Positions 1-11,091 of a stretch of DNA of 64,000 nucleotides are shown one piece after another; the first letter of the stretch is position 1, and every line of letters starts with the position of its first letter. The DNA is taken from the NCBI GenBank assembly GCA_021521415.1, contig JAIQDT010000830.1:558001-622000 (forward strand), in the 5' to 3' direction. This stretch comes from Bidens hawaiensis (lineage: Eukaryota; Streptophyta; Magnoliopsida; Asterales; Asteraceae). The position numbers and the translations under genes were made by a program. The notes under the pieces are model-generated. The model saw only the letters and a list, made by a program, of their open reading frames with translations. It was not told where the DNA came from and ran no database searches.

Positions 1-1853
1 AACGCGAAAGATAGTTCCGAAACAAGCATTGTATCATCCGTTAAGCCGAAAAAGATCTACCAAACACTTGTTGGGGATGTTTTAAGCAACCCGTGAAATT
101 ATTTTCGATATTTACAAACAAATAGTATGTTTTTCTAAATTTACACAAAAATGGCCGAAAAACACTCGTTTTCGCGCTATTTGTCGTACCCGATAAATTT
201 TTCGCGCCAAAAACTGAACCGAAATACTTTTGGATACGGTATTTCACATTTAGGCACGGAAAACGAGATTGTTGGATCAAAATGAGGCCCAAGGGGGGCC
301 CACTTCTTGCGGTCGCTAGGGGCTTACCACCCTTAAGCTTTCCTTTTTTTTATTTAAATATCTTGCAAGATATTTTAGAACTTGTTTCATCACCTATCTA
401 CACTACAAACTTCTGGCCATTTCCTACAAGCTCAAAACTTGGTAAATTTCTTCATTTTAGTTATTTTTTCAACCATTTAATCATGTTTAATCATATATAA
501 ATATTGTCTTATTGCCAAAAATTATTTCTAACCATGCAAAAACCCTAAAAATTGTCTAAAAACATTTTTGATCCTATACATGGTTAGGAATCTGAATTGA
601 TATATTTTTTGGCCATAAACGCGGATTAGAAGGTTTAAACGAGGTTTTTACGGTTCAAAAGTTCGGTTTAGGACCCTAACAGAAACCCTAACTTTCATGG
701 CTGGTTTCTTGATGATACATGCTTGGTTTGTGACATAAGACCTGTGCTTAGCTTATATAGAAGCACAAGAACCCGAAAATTGGATTAAGAGAGCGAAAAC
801 GGGCAAAAACCGCAAAGGTAATGCCGAAATGCTTGATTATGGGCTGTTTAGGTTAAGGTTGTGATGTGCATATTTTTTAGGTCATGAAATTTTTCAAGGA
901 CATCAGGGACCATATCATTGAGTCCCTATTCAAATTATGTTAATTTTTTGACCGTCCGAGAATATTTGGCGAATTTATTACCGAATTGGGCGTTTATTTG
1001 GGAAAAATAGTTAAAAATGCTTGAAAAATTATGAAATTTTGTGGGGAACTCATATTTGGTATATTATGATCACATATGAAATTTAGGATCATTTGGAATA
1101 GCCTAAACATGTTTTGTGCACTCGCGCTTAATTGAATTTTTATGGTCGTTTTTTGCTCGAAAATGGTATTTGGCAAGCTTGTTAGCTTATATAATTGCTA
1201 CAGGTTATTTTGGAAAGTGTTTTGATCACTCAGGAATTTTGGCGGATATTTTGGAAATTATTTGGTATGAACGAACAATTTTCGGGCTAAATATAGCATA
1301 TAAAATGATTTTTTAAAAATTTATAAATCAGTAAATAATTCCAGAAATATTTTTTATAAAATTCTACATATCTTAGTTGATAAGTGGCTAAATTTTCATA
1401 ATTTAACGATTAACAGATAATTAATTATGCAAATCTGAAGATTAAACATATTCAATTCCGATAAAAGCCGACAAGTTCGTGATAAACGAACCTGTTAGAA
1501 TATCAAAACATCAAGAGTGATCAAAAAGCATATTTTCGAATTATTTATGTAGAAACGATCTTTTTGTGAGAAATCCGGACAATTTGGATAGATTGTGCGC
1601 GTTTTTCTCCAAATCAAACTAAATAAACGGAAACGAGCCTAGTAGCGAATCCAGACCCCAAATTTGTGATATTTCTTTATAACTTAGTCATTTTATCAAC
1701 CAACACGTTTACCCAAGTTTACATCCCTATGACTATTTTCCAAACGCGTAAACGAGCAACTTGGCCCAGTTGATGAAACGGGGAAACTGAACTAAGTTCG
1801 ATTTTAAACATCAGACATTGAACAACATCATAACCTAAACCTATTGGCACTTT
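1..1853. other. Non-coding AT-rich DNA, no gene seen
   Basis: No reading frame here looks coding: the open frames are short, overlap one another and contain no domain I recognise. Positions 270-330 have a GC-rich patch with GGCCCAAGG and GGGGGCCC runs. The rest is AT-rich and looks like old LTR or intergenic sequence. I could not pair it with any other part of the window. Confidence 0.5.
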
Positions 1854-1876
1854 CTGGGTGTTACAGCCACACCCAG
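1854..1876. repeat. Hairpin at an LTR-like edge
   Basis: CTGGGTGT at 1854-1861 is the exact reverse complement of ACACCCAG at 1869-1876, with a 7-nt loop. GTGTTACA inside it resembles the end of plant gypsy LTRs, so this may mark the edge of the degenerate LTR to the right. Confidence 0.45.
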
Positions 1877-1908
1877 ACTAGCTATACAGACCAGCTTAGT
1901 ATAAAGAT

Positions 1909-1940
1909 TATAATAATATTAAAATATTAATATTATTATA
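1909..1940. repeat. Perfect AT palindrome
   Basis: A 12-bp arm at 1909-1920 (TATAATAATATT) is exactly complementary to 1929-1940, with an 8-nt loop. It could form a cruciform or an RNA hairpin. In AT-rich DNA this may be fortuitous. Confidence 0.6.
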
Positions 1941-2348
1941 ATATTGACTATACGGACTAAGTGATAGCAAGGAAAACGAACCCCGAGCTGATCTCACACT
2001 GAGTGCCTACAATACCGTGAGTTTCATAACCCCACTCTTTAAACTATTTTACAAACTATTGGGGTGAAAAGCATGTTTATACACGTTATCTATCTGAAAA
2101 CCGTTTAGGATATAAATTACCTGAACATTTATATATGAAAAGTCCCTATAAACATAATGATTGACTACGTGCTGATGAAATGTGATTAGTATTGTTGATT
2201 GATATATTATATGGAGATAGTATGAATGATAAAACATAATGAAATTACTCGTGAAAACATGTTTATACAAACACGTTATGTAATGTTAAACATAAATAAT
2301 TTGGGAAACAACGTGGTCTGTAATGGCCATGGGGATAACGTGGTATAT

Positions 2349-2495
2349 GAGCCAAGTTCTGCTGCAACTTACTAAACTAAAGTTGAGTATGGCCTATGAG
2401 CCAAGTTCTACTGCAACTTACTAAACTAAAGTTGAGTATCACCTATAAGCCAAGGTCTGCTGCAACTAAACAGACTAACTTGATTATGACACGAA
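2349..2495. repeat. Three tandem 49-bp units
   Basis: Units begin at 2349, 2398 and 2447, each opening with gagccaag or aagccaag. The first two are nearly identical and the third is more diverged. Confidence 0.8.
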
Positions 2496-2519
2496 TGCTA
2501 AGAAAATATTGTGATTATA

Positions 2520-2572
2520 CATATTGTGGGCGGAAGGGGGGGGGGGCACAGTGAGTGGTGATACGTGATAAA

Positions 2573-2610
<38 letters not shown>

Positions 2611-2810
2611 GTATATACATACTATGTGGATAGGCATAGGAAATACTATGTGTAGAAAATACTAATTATTTGTGTATACACTGCGTAATGTTTGAGTTAC
2701 GTGGAACCATTGTGGGAAGAATGGGGACCATAGTGGTTGATTTTACGTGAAACTATTGTGGGTGGAAAGGGGGCCACAGCGGTTGGTTGTACGTGGAAAA
2801 TGAGGGCACG
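2520..2810. repeat. Diverged tandem units and a (TA)n microsatellite
   Basis: A motif of the type TACGTGGAA followed by ATTGTGGG and a G-run recurs around 2520, 2698 and 2752, with a spacing near 55 bp for the last two. Positions 2576-2608 are a pure TA run. Nothing codes here. Confidence 0.6.
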
Positions 2811-3317
2811 TAGTACGAACGAACATTCACGATTTTATCGTAACTTCAAACTTTAACATAAACTTATACACATACATATGTGTATACAAAGACACAAATG
2901 TACATCTATAAACATAAATACATTTTCTTACATACGCGCGTATTTACAAACTATGACTGTGTGGTACGCTAAACTTATTTCGTTAAAACTTGTGAAATTT
3001 ACTAACTATTCGTAGTTGGCCTGTTTTATCATGCTTTTCATGTAATCAGAAAAAAAAGGAGTAATTTCATGTGCGTTACGTGTCTGGTTTGTGATTGATG
3101 CCGTGGGCATTTGAGTTAGAACTAAAGTAGTTGAGAGCTAGTTTTGATTGTATCACTTAGTTTGTAAAAGATGTTAGAACGATGTAATATATTGTAATTT
3201 AGTTAGTAATGTTTCTTTATGAACAATGTATTTGATACCAGTTATATCTGTTACATTTCCGTTTTTCGCTTCCGCAAATCGCCTAACGGGGTGTGACACT
3301 GAATGTGGTCATGTTAC

Positions 3318-4804
3318 TGATATAATGCAAAATACACATGATTTTTCTCGTATAGTTTGTTTCGTTTTTAATGCTTTTAGTTCGTTTTCCTTTAAAATGT
3401 GTATACTACTAACTTAATAATATTTTATAGGCCTCGGGTGTTAAACACGGTTGAAAAGAGCAAGAAACTAGAATAAATGAGCTAAAACCGAGAACCAGAC
3501 CTGACTAGCAATTGAACTGGAAAAAAGGAGTAAGCGTGGCCCGGATTCCAACATTTTCTAGTTTTAAGGCCCAGTACACGATATAAACACCTTTAACATT
3601 AAACCTGAACATAACCTACGAACCAGAGCCGTTTTGGACGAAAATCGGAGTTAGTGTTGCAATATTTTGAAGGCTTTGGAGGCTAGGAATCAACCAGTGA
3701 CGTACTATTGAAGCGAGATCGAAGACTACGTGTTTTATCGCCTTTAATCTATTGTTCTTTATTATTTTTCATCATGAATTCCATCTTTTTTGTTTTGTTA
3801 GATTTAATAATGCTAGGCTAAACTTATTAGATTGCCTAGGATTTATGATGAACCTTTGTTGATGTTTGATTTTGATTTAGATTTGCTTTTCGTTATGGGT
3901 TTTATGAATCCATAAGCAATTTGATAGTATTTCTTCGATGCGTGTGTGTGCTTAGGATCGTTTGATGAGTTTTATTGTTTCATAGTTTTCTTGGTGATTG
4001 TCTGCCATATGATATGATTCTGTTAGGTCATCTACTGTGTGTTTTTGACTAGTTTGTGGTTGATATGCATTAAAACCATAGAAACAATAATAATTAATCA
4101 AGTAGACTTAAGTGTGCTGCTAATCTAAATAATTGTAAGGTGATAGGTTATTTGATAGATCTTTGTTGATTAGATTGCTAGATTTAGTTCTTCGTAAGGA
4201 GTCCGTCTAGGTTTGATTTTTCAGCTTTGTCGATTAATGTCGAATGAATTAATTAAACTACCTTTGATTTCCGCACTGTAAGGCAGAATTTCGTTTAAAG
4301 GTACTCGTTCATAATTAATTAGGTAACCGTAAGAAAGTATAATATAAAACTGGTGTTTTTAAGAAATTATAGGAAATCCATAGGTGTCTTCTTGAGAAGA
4401 GTCAGGGGTCCTGTTCGCATTTTCTCTTAAGTGACTATTTTAACTGATAACTGAAACTTAAGGGATTCTAGCCTAGGTGGTTTATCTATCATCATCTGAA
4501 TTAAGTTCAAGTTCTAAGTTGAGTCGTATTTAATTCTATCAATTAGTTTTAATTAGTTTAAAATTAGTATTTTAGTAAAATCTCCCTCAAAATAATAATA
4601 AACAAATAGTCGTGTCAGTAGTTAAGTCTAATTTAGTTAGTTTACGTAATTTAATCGATATCCGAACTTACTTAGCTGTATTAGAGTCGACCGGCTCACT
4701 TGCCGATTAGTAGTTTTAGTTGGGTTAAGAGTCTAGAATTATTACTTAGTGTCTAGATTAACGTAATTTTAGTTAATAAATTTATAACTGCTTTTAGCAC
4801 ATCA
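3318..4804 (+). mobile_element. Solo LTR, Athila-like gypsy, TSD GTTAC
   Basis: The 1487-bp block begins TGATATAATGC and ends TTTTAGCACATCA. The same end is found on the LTRs of element B, and long stretches of the interior match B's LTR (for example around 3830-3860 and 4370-4410). It is flanked by GTTAC at 3313-3317 and 4805-4809. No primer-binding site follows, and no internal region is present, so this is a solo LTR left by recombination between the two LTRs of a full element. It landed inside repeat J, whose sequence resumes on both sides. Confidence 0.85.
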
Positions 4805-4809
4805 GTTAC

Positions 4810-5770
4810 TTATTGGCTAACACTTGTCCAATAAGTAACGTATAATAGCTCATTAGGCAAGTCTTGTATGCAAAACTCCACAATAACTGTGGTAACATTC
4901 TCGTAAGTCTACAGAGACTTAATCACCATAACTTAATTAAAACCTTTTGAAAGTATTTGTACTATCTGTTATGAGTTTAATAAGCTTTAAAAATCATCAT
5001 GACAGTATTGGACAACCAGTTGTCTCACACAAATGTGAGTTGTAAAAAAACTCGAATGTCTCAATGTGAAAGTTTACAATTAAAGAGCTTCCTGGTATTA
5101 AGCACCTAGTTAAACACAATATAGTATATCTAGATTAGTATAAACCGATAATCGTAACGATACTCAAGAGATTAGAAACTTTACACGATGGCACAAAGTC
5201 TCTCACCTTGTTCAGATAGAGATTGGAATCGTGTACTAAGCTTCTTTCGATCGGAATAGGGGATCGTTAAGGCTACTCGAGGTATTATACTAATACCCTA
5301 ACTATATCAGAAAGTGAGAGAGCGATGTGAAATGAATGAGAAATGAAAGCCTTGTTCACTCCATTTTATAGCTGATTTGCGTATCGTGACGAGCTGTGTA
5401 TTTTCCATCGCGTAGCAAGACCATAAAAAATACTAAGGCGGCTCTTAAGTGGCTCGCGGCTATGCAAGCGTGCGAAGTGCGCCATCAAAGTACCACATTG
5501 CTCCCATCGCACTTTGCCCGAGCATGCGCCCGTGCGCGTCGGGTGCGAACCCTCACTAAGACCACTGAGTGCGTATTATCATACAAGAATATTATCATGT
5601 GAGTCCTCTTTCTTGTAAGAAGCTTACAAGTTTTTCTTTCTAGCGATGTGGGACAAGTTCTCTTTTCTTATTTATATTCATGTGGGATAACTTCACTTTC
5701 TTATTTCACCAATGTGGAACAAACCTATCTCCTTATTTCTCCACTTTCCCTTTTGCTTATATTTTGGTTT
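4810..5770 (-). repeat. Repeat J, minus-strand copy
   Basis: Read on the minus strand, this block matches 61740-63075 in order. It has TTGTCCCACAT-type motifs, a segment with CACTCAGTGG, a TATA-like box (TATAAAAT) near 5370, a CT-rich stretch, and a tail containing TGTGTGAGACAA. The arrangement of U3-like motifs, TATA box and transcribed-looking leader suggests an LTR, but I found no clean ends. The Athila-like solo LTR at 3318-4804 interrupts its far end. No coding frame was recognised. Confidence 0.65.
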
Positions 5771-6858
5771 GTTATTTCAGAAGATGGTGTGTATGTGTTC
5801 GTAGTCATTGTCTTCGTTCATTTTTATTATTGTATAGTAAACTCGGCGCCCATTTCCATAATTGCAAACCATGTCGTATGACCCTAAGAACCTCCCATGC
5901 CTTTATTTTAGGAAACCCTTTCTGCGATCTATTCACTATATTTGAATAATGTTGTTGTTAAAGGCCATCTCGCCTTGACCGTTACGTCGGCCTTCCAACA
6001 TTTTATTGTAAATGCTCAATTTATCGGCCTTCGTGTACAAATCCTTCCATTTGAATTCATTTGCTGGACATTACGCTTGTTTTTGCCTATTTGTGAAGTA
6101 AAGTGACCAAGCACTACTCATCAAAACAAATCAATCAGTTTTTGTTGATTTCCATTATTCGGGTCAGTGATCATGCCTTGGCCAACGCCACTTCTTCGGG
6201 CTTGCTACACGATGTTACCTTGGCTCCTGGCTTCTTTTATCGTTGTGGAGGCGCTTTTGGTGAATCTTTGGATTCTTCGCCCGATTCTTAGTTTTCTTGT
6301 GCTTTATCAACGTTGCCGGATCGGATTCTTGGCATTGGCGGTAGGTGGTGTAGGTTGGGGTTTAGGAGCGATATGGGTCACACATGGGCTCATTCAAGTG
6401 ATCAACAAAACTGCAGATTGGTTTGGGAGTTGAGCTTGTTGTGGAGGGAATTGTTGGTATTGTGGCGAAAATTGTTGGTATTGGCACCTAATGACCTAAC
6501 TAAACGTTTTATGAGGATTGCAAGAACTGGCCTTATTTCCTTTTCCTTTGTGCGAGGGTTTCAATCCGTTTTAAAAAGTGTTAAAAATGAGTGAGAAATG
6601 TTAAAATGTGTGTTTGTATTTACAGGGTAAAATTTTAATTATAAAAACTAAGAAAAATTAGTATCATCATTGAACGGTAATATTATTATTTTTAAAAGGC
6701 TAGTCGCGATGGGGATGGCGGGTAATATAAGGCACTTAGCTTTGTTTTTGTCCGGTACCTCCCTAGGCAGGATGGTGTTCACACATGTACCATTTGGTAC
6801 CGACTCCATCTTTCTTTCACTGTGTCATTCGTGGTTTATATTATATGACTGCGTGAAG
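5771..6858. other. Non-coding, small Q-rich reading on minus strand
   Basis: The plus-strand ORFs at 6100-6600 overlap in three frames and look spurious. On the minus strand, roughly 6490-6390 reads as a Gln/Pro-rich repeat (QYQQF twice) before a stop. Such stretches occur at the N-terminus of some plant transposase-like proteins, but no conserved domain is visible. I would not call a gene. Confidence 0.35.
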
Positions 6859-6863
6859 TGATC

Positions 6864-8831
6864 TGTCACACCCCGACCAAAGGCAGCGGAACATGCCGAG
6901 GTGTGACGATTGTCCATAAGCACATGACACTAATTAAAGTGATAGTATTTAATAAACTCATTTCATTTCACAACATCAAAAATGTCACATAACAATTATC
7001 CATAAAATAACCATAAACAAGATATCACAAAATATGACAAATTTGATATTGTTCAGTTTTACTAATATCCTAAGGTCTTTGATGTCGTTTTCTTCACAAT
7101 CATAAATCAACCAAGATGCAAACCTGCAACATTTCATAAAATAAAGTTTGTCAACACAAAGGTTGGTGAGCAATTCATAAGTTTAATCATATTAGTATAT
7201 AATAAAGATAGCCACAAAACTTGCATACGAAACGATAAATAAAAGTGGTAATTTGGATAAATAGATATCGCTAAACACATTAGCGACACCTAGCTATAAG
7301 GGGATGCCAAATAGTCTAGGATTTTATATTTATTGTTACTTGCATTACGTTAACGACACCTTGCTATAAGGGGATGCCAAATAGTCTAGGATTTTATAGT
7401 TCCACCAACCAAAAGCGATAAAGACATAGGCATATAAGCATAGAACACCAAATCGAGCAATTATTTAGGTAAAGTATACAACTACGTTTGTGGTTTAAGA
7501 TTCAAATATAAAGCATTTTGTTGAATAAGTATGAAATGTCACCCCCAAAATAAAAGATGGAAAATGGGGTATGAAGTACTCACCTTCAAGTAGTAAACTT
7601 GAAAGATGATAATTTGGAGATTTGTCGGAACGACGAGTTTAACGCACAATGCCTAAAAAGAAAAGAAGTCTTGAATTTAGAAAGGTTCTCTTGAAGGTCT
7701 TTAAACAAAATAAAATTTTGAGAAATGTAAATAATTAAAGTTCAAGGTTTTAAAAATGTAACTATTTAAGAATTTATAATAATAACCCTTTAAAAATGTC
7801 AGTTTGCTCGAAACCGGGTTAAAGTATCTAACCTTAATATTTACTCAACCTATGTTAAGTAATCAGGTGGATAAAATGCAAAAAAACAAATCCCTTTGGA
7901 ATAAAGATACTAAAACGGGTTTTTTTTATCGAGTGTTCGGGTCTTGATAATTGGTCAAACCCAAAGTCAACTTTCCAAATATTGAATGTTATGAGATAGC
8001 TCAATAAAATTTAATAAGACTTAACCAAGTATGTAGTTCCATTGTTTTAGAACTAACAACGCACATTAAGCGAGTGTTCGGTTTTGTCGGTCCAAACTTT
8101 GTTATGAGATCAAGTTGGATCCAACATTTCAACTACTTAAGAAAATATTTAAAAATCAATTTGTAACTATTTTTAAAGAAATATACAAGACTCTTAGAAA
8201 CCCATAACCATAGAACTTGTAAACATGACCAACAAACTAAAATAAGCAAGATTAATATGTATGAACAAGTTATATAGATGTATATATATCAAGGACACGA
8301 AGTCCTCCATGAAGCTTTGCCTTATGAGGTCCGAAACCTCACCGACTGGAATCGGAGAAGTAACTACCAAAGGTATATGTTGCACAACCATAAAAAAGTA
8401 TTAATAAGGCTACATAAACTAATTAAGATGAAAGACTAAAAACCTTCAAGAACACTTAAGAAGATAACCTTGAATCTTTGATGTTTGAGAGAGTTTTTTT
8501 TTTTTGGAGTTGTAGCAAGGGAAAATGAAGAGGAAATGTGGTGTATATATAGGGTAATGTTGGTGGTCAAATATGGGTGTGAGACACAAGAGTTTTCATG
8601 CAAAATGGATCAAGACAAAAACACAAAACAACAAAAAAAAAAAAAATAAATAAATAAAAATAAAAATAAAGGTAGGATGTTTTCAAGACCCAACAAGTGT
8701 GAAACAATATTGTAACATAAATCCATCATTTTGATTATAACATAAGCTTCGGTTTACAAATCAGGTCGGTTTACATAATAAACAAATACAAAAACAAATA
8801 CAAACAAGACCCGAAATTGACGAATGTCACA
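6864..8831 (-). mobile_element. Solo LTR, gypsy (chromovirus-like), TSD TGATC
   Basis: On the minus strand the block begins TGTGACATTCG (8831) and ends GGTCGGGGTGTGACA (6864). TGATC flanks both sides (6859-6863 and 8832-8836). The 1968-bp length and the terminal style fit LTRs of plant Ty3/gypsy chromoviruses (Tekay type). No PBS, PPT or coding region accompanies it. It contains two direct 60-bp-class units at 7281-7400 (70-bp offset) and an A-rich simple repeat near 8628-8670. Confidence 0.8.
7281..7400. repeat. Tandem pair inside solo LTR
   Basis: The sequence around CGACACC at 7284 is repeated at 7354 and continues for about 46 near-identical bases, including GGGGATGCCAAATAG. The offset is 70 bp. 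Confidence 0.8.
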
Positions 8832-8836
8832 TGATC

Positions 8837-9080
8837 GCTAGAAAGAGGAAGTAGAAATCCATGTCTATATGAAAGAATCAAGACTAGAGTGAGATTACCT
8901 TTAAGGAGACCAAAACCCCATTCACAGTTGTTGTTGCTAAATCTCCTTGTAAAATGTAAAACCATTTAATATGTTTAGATTTTCTTTTTGTATATTAAGT
9001 AATTTAATTTATATATTTAAAAGAGTTAGAGATAAACCCAAAATTTAAAGTTAATCCATTCACAGCTAGCCCACTATTTT
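8837..9080. other. Short non-coding spacer
   Basis: AT-rich sequence between two solo LTRs. I see no gene or repeat in it. Confidence 0.4.
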
Positions 9081-9085
9081 GGAAT

Positions 9086-9670
9086 TGTTGCTGTAATGAG
9101 TATAGCAATAGTGAAAGTATGGTAGTCCAAGAGTATGATACTAATAGCGCTTCCTAACCTGTTAATATCAAAGAACACAACCGGTTAGTCTCACCGTAAG
9201 AGGAGGTCTTCTGTTATTAGCCTCTAGCGTGAGAATCAGTGTTGTGATATGATTTGGAGGTGATAAGAGAGTAAAATGAGAGTGTAGAGAGAATGAAATG
9301 ATTTACCATTTGGTAGACATATCCTTTTATAGATGGCGCGAGAGCTTCTTTGGGAAGCTTAAGCTTCTAAAAAGGAAAGGGTTAACTCATCTTTTTAGCT
9401 TATTCAGACAAGTTATCACATTTTGGTGAAACTTCCTAGTTCCTATATGCTTTTCATCTGTAATGCTGACATGTTTACTTTATGGCAAACTTCTTTATGT
9501 CACATCAGAGATGACTTTTCTGAATGCTACTGTAGCAAGGGGATTCCCAAGTCAACCTAGAAGCTATGATGACGAAGCTCCAAGATTCCCAGCTTAGTAG
9601 CTGAGGCTTATTGCTGCTTCTAGGCTTCCTAAGCTTATGGGTGGGTAAGGGTACCCATGCCATTCGGGTT
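9086..9670 (-). mobile_element. Solo LTR of family E, minus strand
   Basis: Read on the minus strand, this is a diverged, shorter relative of the element E LTRs. The outer end carries GGGTACCC followed by TTACCCACCC, the middle is rich in AAGCTT, and a TATA-like box is followed by a CT-rich leader. It ends in a form close to TACAGCAACA. GGAAT occurs at 9081-9085 and 9671-9675 and may be the target duplication, although the outer terminus then lacks a canonical TG. No internal region is attached. Confidence 0.65.
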
Positions 9671-9675
9671 GGAAT

Positions 9676-11086
9676 CCTTTTAATAATCTCCACTCTCCCC
9701 CAAAATTCTCATTCATAGATCGGCTGGTCTCCTGTGTGATCGACACAAGAGAAGTCGAAAAGGAAAAAAAGATATATGGTGTGACCGGAAAAGAAACCAA
9801 GATTGGTAGTGTTGAGAAAATGTGACGGGTTTAGGAGACTACGGTTGCGGTGACGGTTAATGGCAGCGGTATATGTGAGCTACCACAACAGCGAGCGCCT
9901 GAATTAGCGATCAATGGCTATTACCATGTGAAAAGCTGGTGGTAGCCTGCTGCTGCCAAAACTGAGATACGAATGATAGTGGCAGAGCTTAGGTTTTTTC
10001 CTTTTTTTCCCTATGGGTTAGGGAGTTTTCAGTGTTTGAATATTTTGTAGCTCTTAAGTTTTCGGGTCCGGAACGGATCGGATTGGATCAGTGGAGAAGT
10101 TTGACAATCACTATTCACTCTTGCCTCATGGGTAACTGATCGGTTGGTTTTTTTAATATTATTTTCAGTTATTTTTTATTAATATTTTATTTATGTACAT
10201 GTGTATAGTAATATAAGTATATTAATTGGGTTCGCTTTAATTGCCCCATATATAAATATTTTGGTTTTTTCTGTAATTATACAAATGGGTTATTTATTGG
10301 CTCATGTTTAATTTTTATTTAGTAATTTTTATAGCTTTCATAAAGCTTTTTATATATTATAAAAAGTTAACTACTAAAAAGTATTTAACTAATTTTTTCA
10401 TAATAACTAGGTTCGATTTTCTTTTAAAAATATAATAATGTGTTCGCTCGTAAAAAATGGGGTTGTCCGTTAATCGATACAATAAGCTATATGTAAAACC
10501 AAAAAAAGACGATGTTAGTCGAACCTATTCTCGTGGTTGTAGCTCCGCCACTAACCAACGACACCAGCTAGTGTCGTGGATGAGATGGTGATCGGGGTAG
10601 TGGTGTTATGGTGACGGTCGATGGTGGATCGGGTAAATTTTTGGGGGTTGCTTTGGTGATCAAACAATATCGTGCGGCGAAGGTATTGGGTTATCAAATT
10701 AGGAGAGAAACGATTGGTGTTTCAGGTTTAGTTTCAGGGCTGAATTGAGTCGAACAGACCTTGGGTTTGTAAGGGCTGTTTGAGACGACGCTAAGAAGAT
10801 TAGTTCTACAAGTTATCCTTTAATGCTATTAAGTAAATGTAGTAATTTTGTTAACAACTTTGTACATCTAAATGTCTTCAAACCATGTATTTGATCCAAC
10901 AAAACGCTTATGAGTAGCAAATACCATACCACTAGACCAGTAGGTCATTGGAGTAAATATAGTAATTCAAATCCACATACTTACAATATGGATAAGTCGA
11001 CATTGAAAACATGGTATAACAGGGATCTTGTTAACGTGATACATTTACCTGAGTTATCCTGTTATTAACCTGATCCATTATTATTG
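9676..11086. other. Non-coding DNA, no gene seen
   Basis: Positions 9830-9970 and 10560-10700 are richer in G and have GGTGACGG-type triplet patterns. All frames are broken, and no domain is recognisable. Positions 10140-10440 are very AT-rich. Confidence 0.4.
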
Positions 11087-11091
11087 CTACA

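Larger units (their letters stand above)
1859..3298. repeat. Putative degenerate LTR
   Basis: The right edge reads CGGGGTGTGACA, a common ending of plant gypsy LTRs. It coincides with the point where homology to repeat J stops: J continues at 3299-3312 and then across the solo LTR into 4810. The left edge (TGTTACAG at 1859) is a guess. Flanks CTGGG and CTGAA share only three of five bases, so there is no convincing target duplication. The interior holds tandem repeats and an AT palindrome and has no coding capacity. Confidence 0.35.

Noticed and set aside
6103..6594. Overlapping plus-strand frames as a small host gene
   Set aside because: Three overlapping frames, no domain, no promoter or intron signals I can support.
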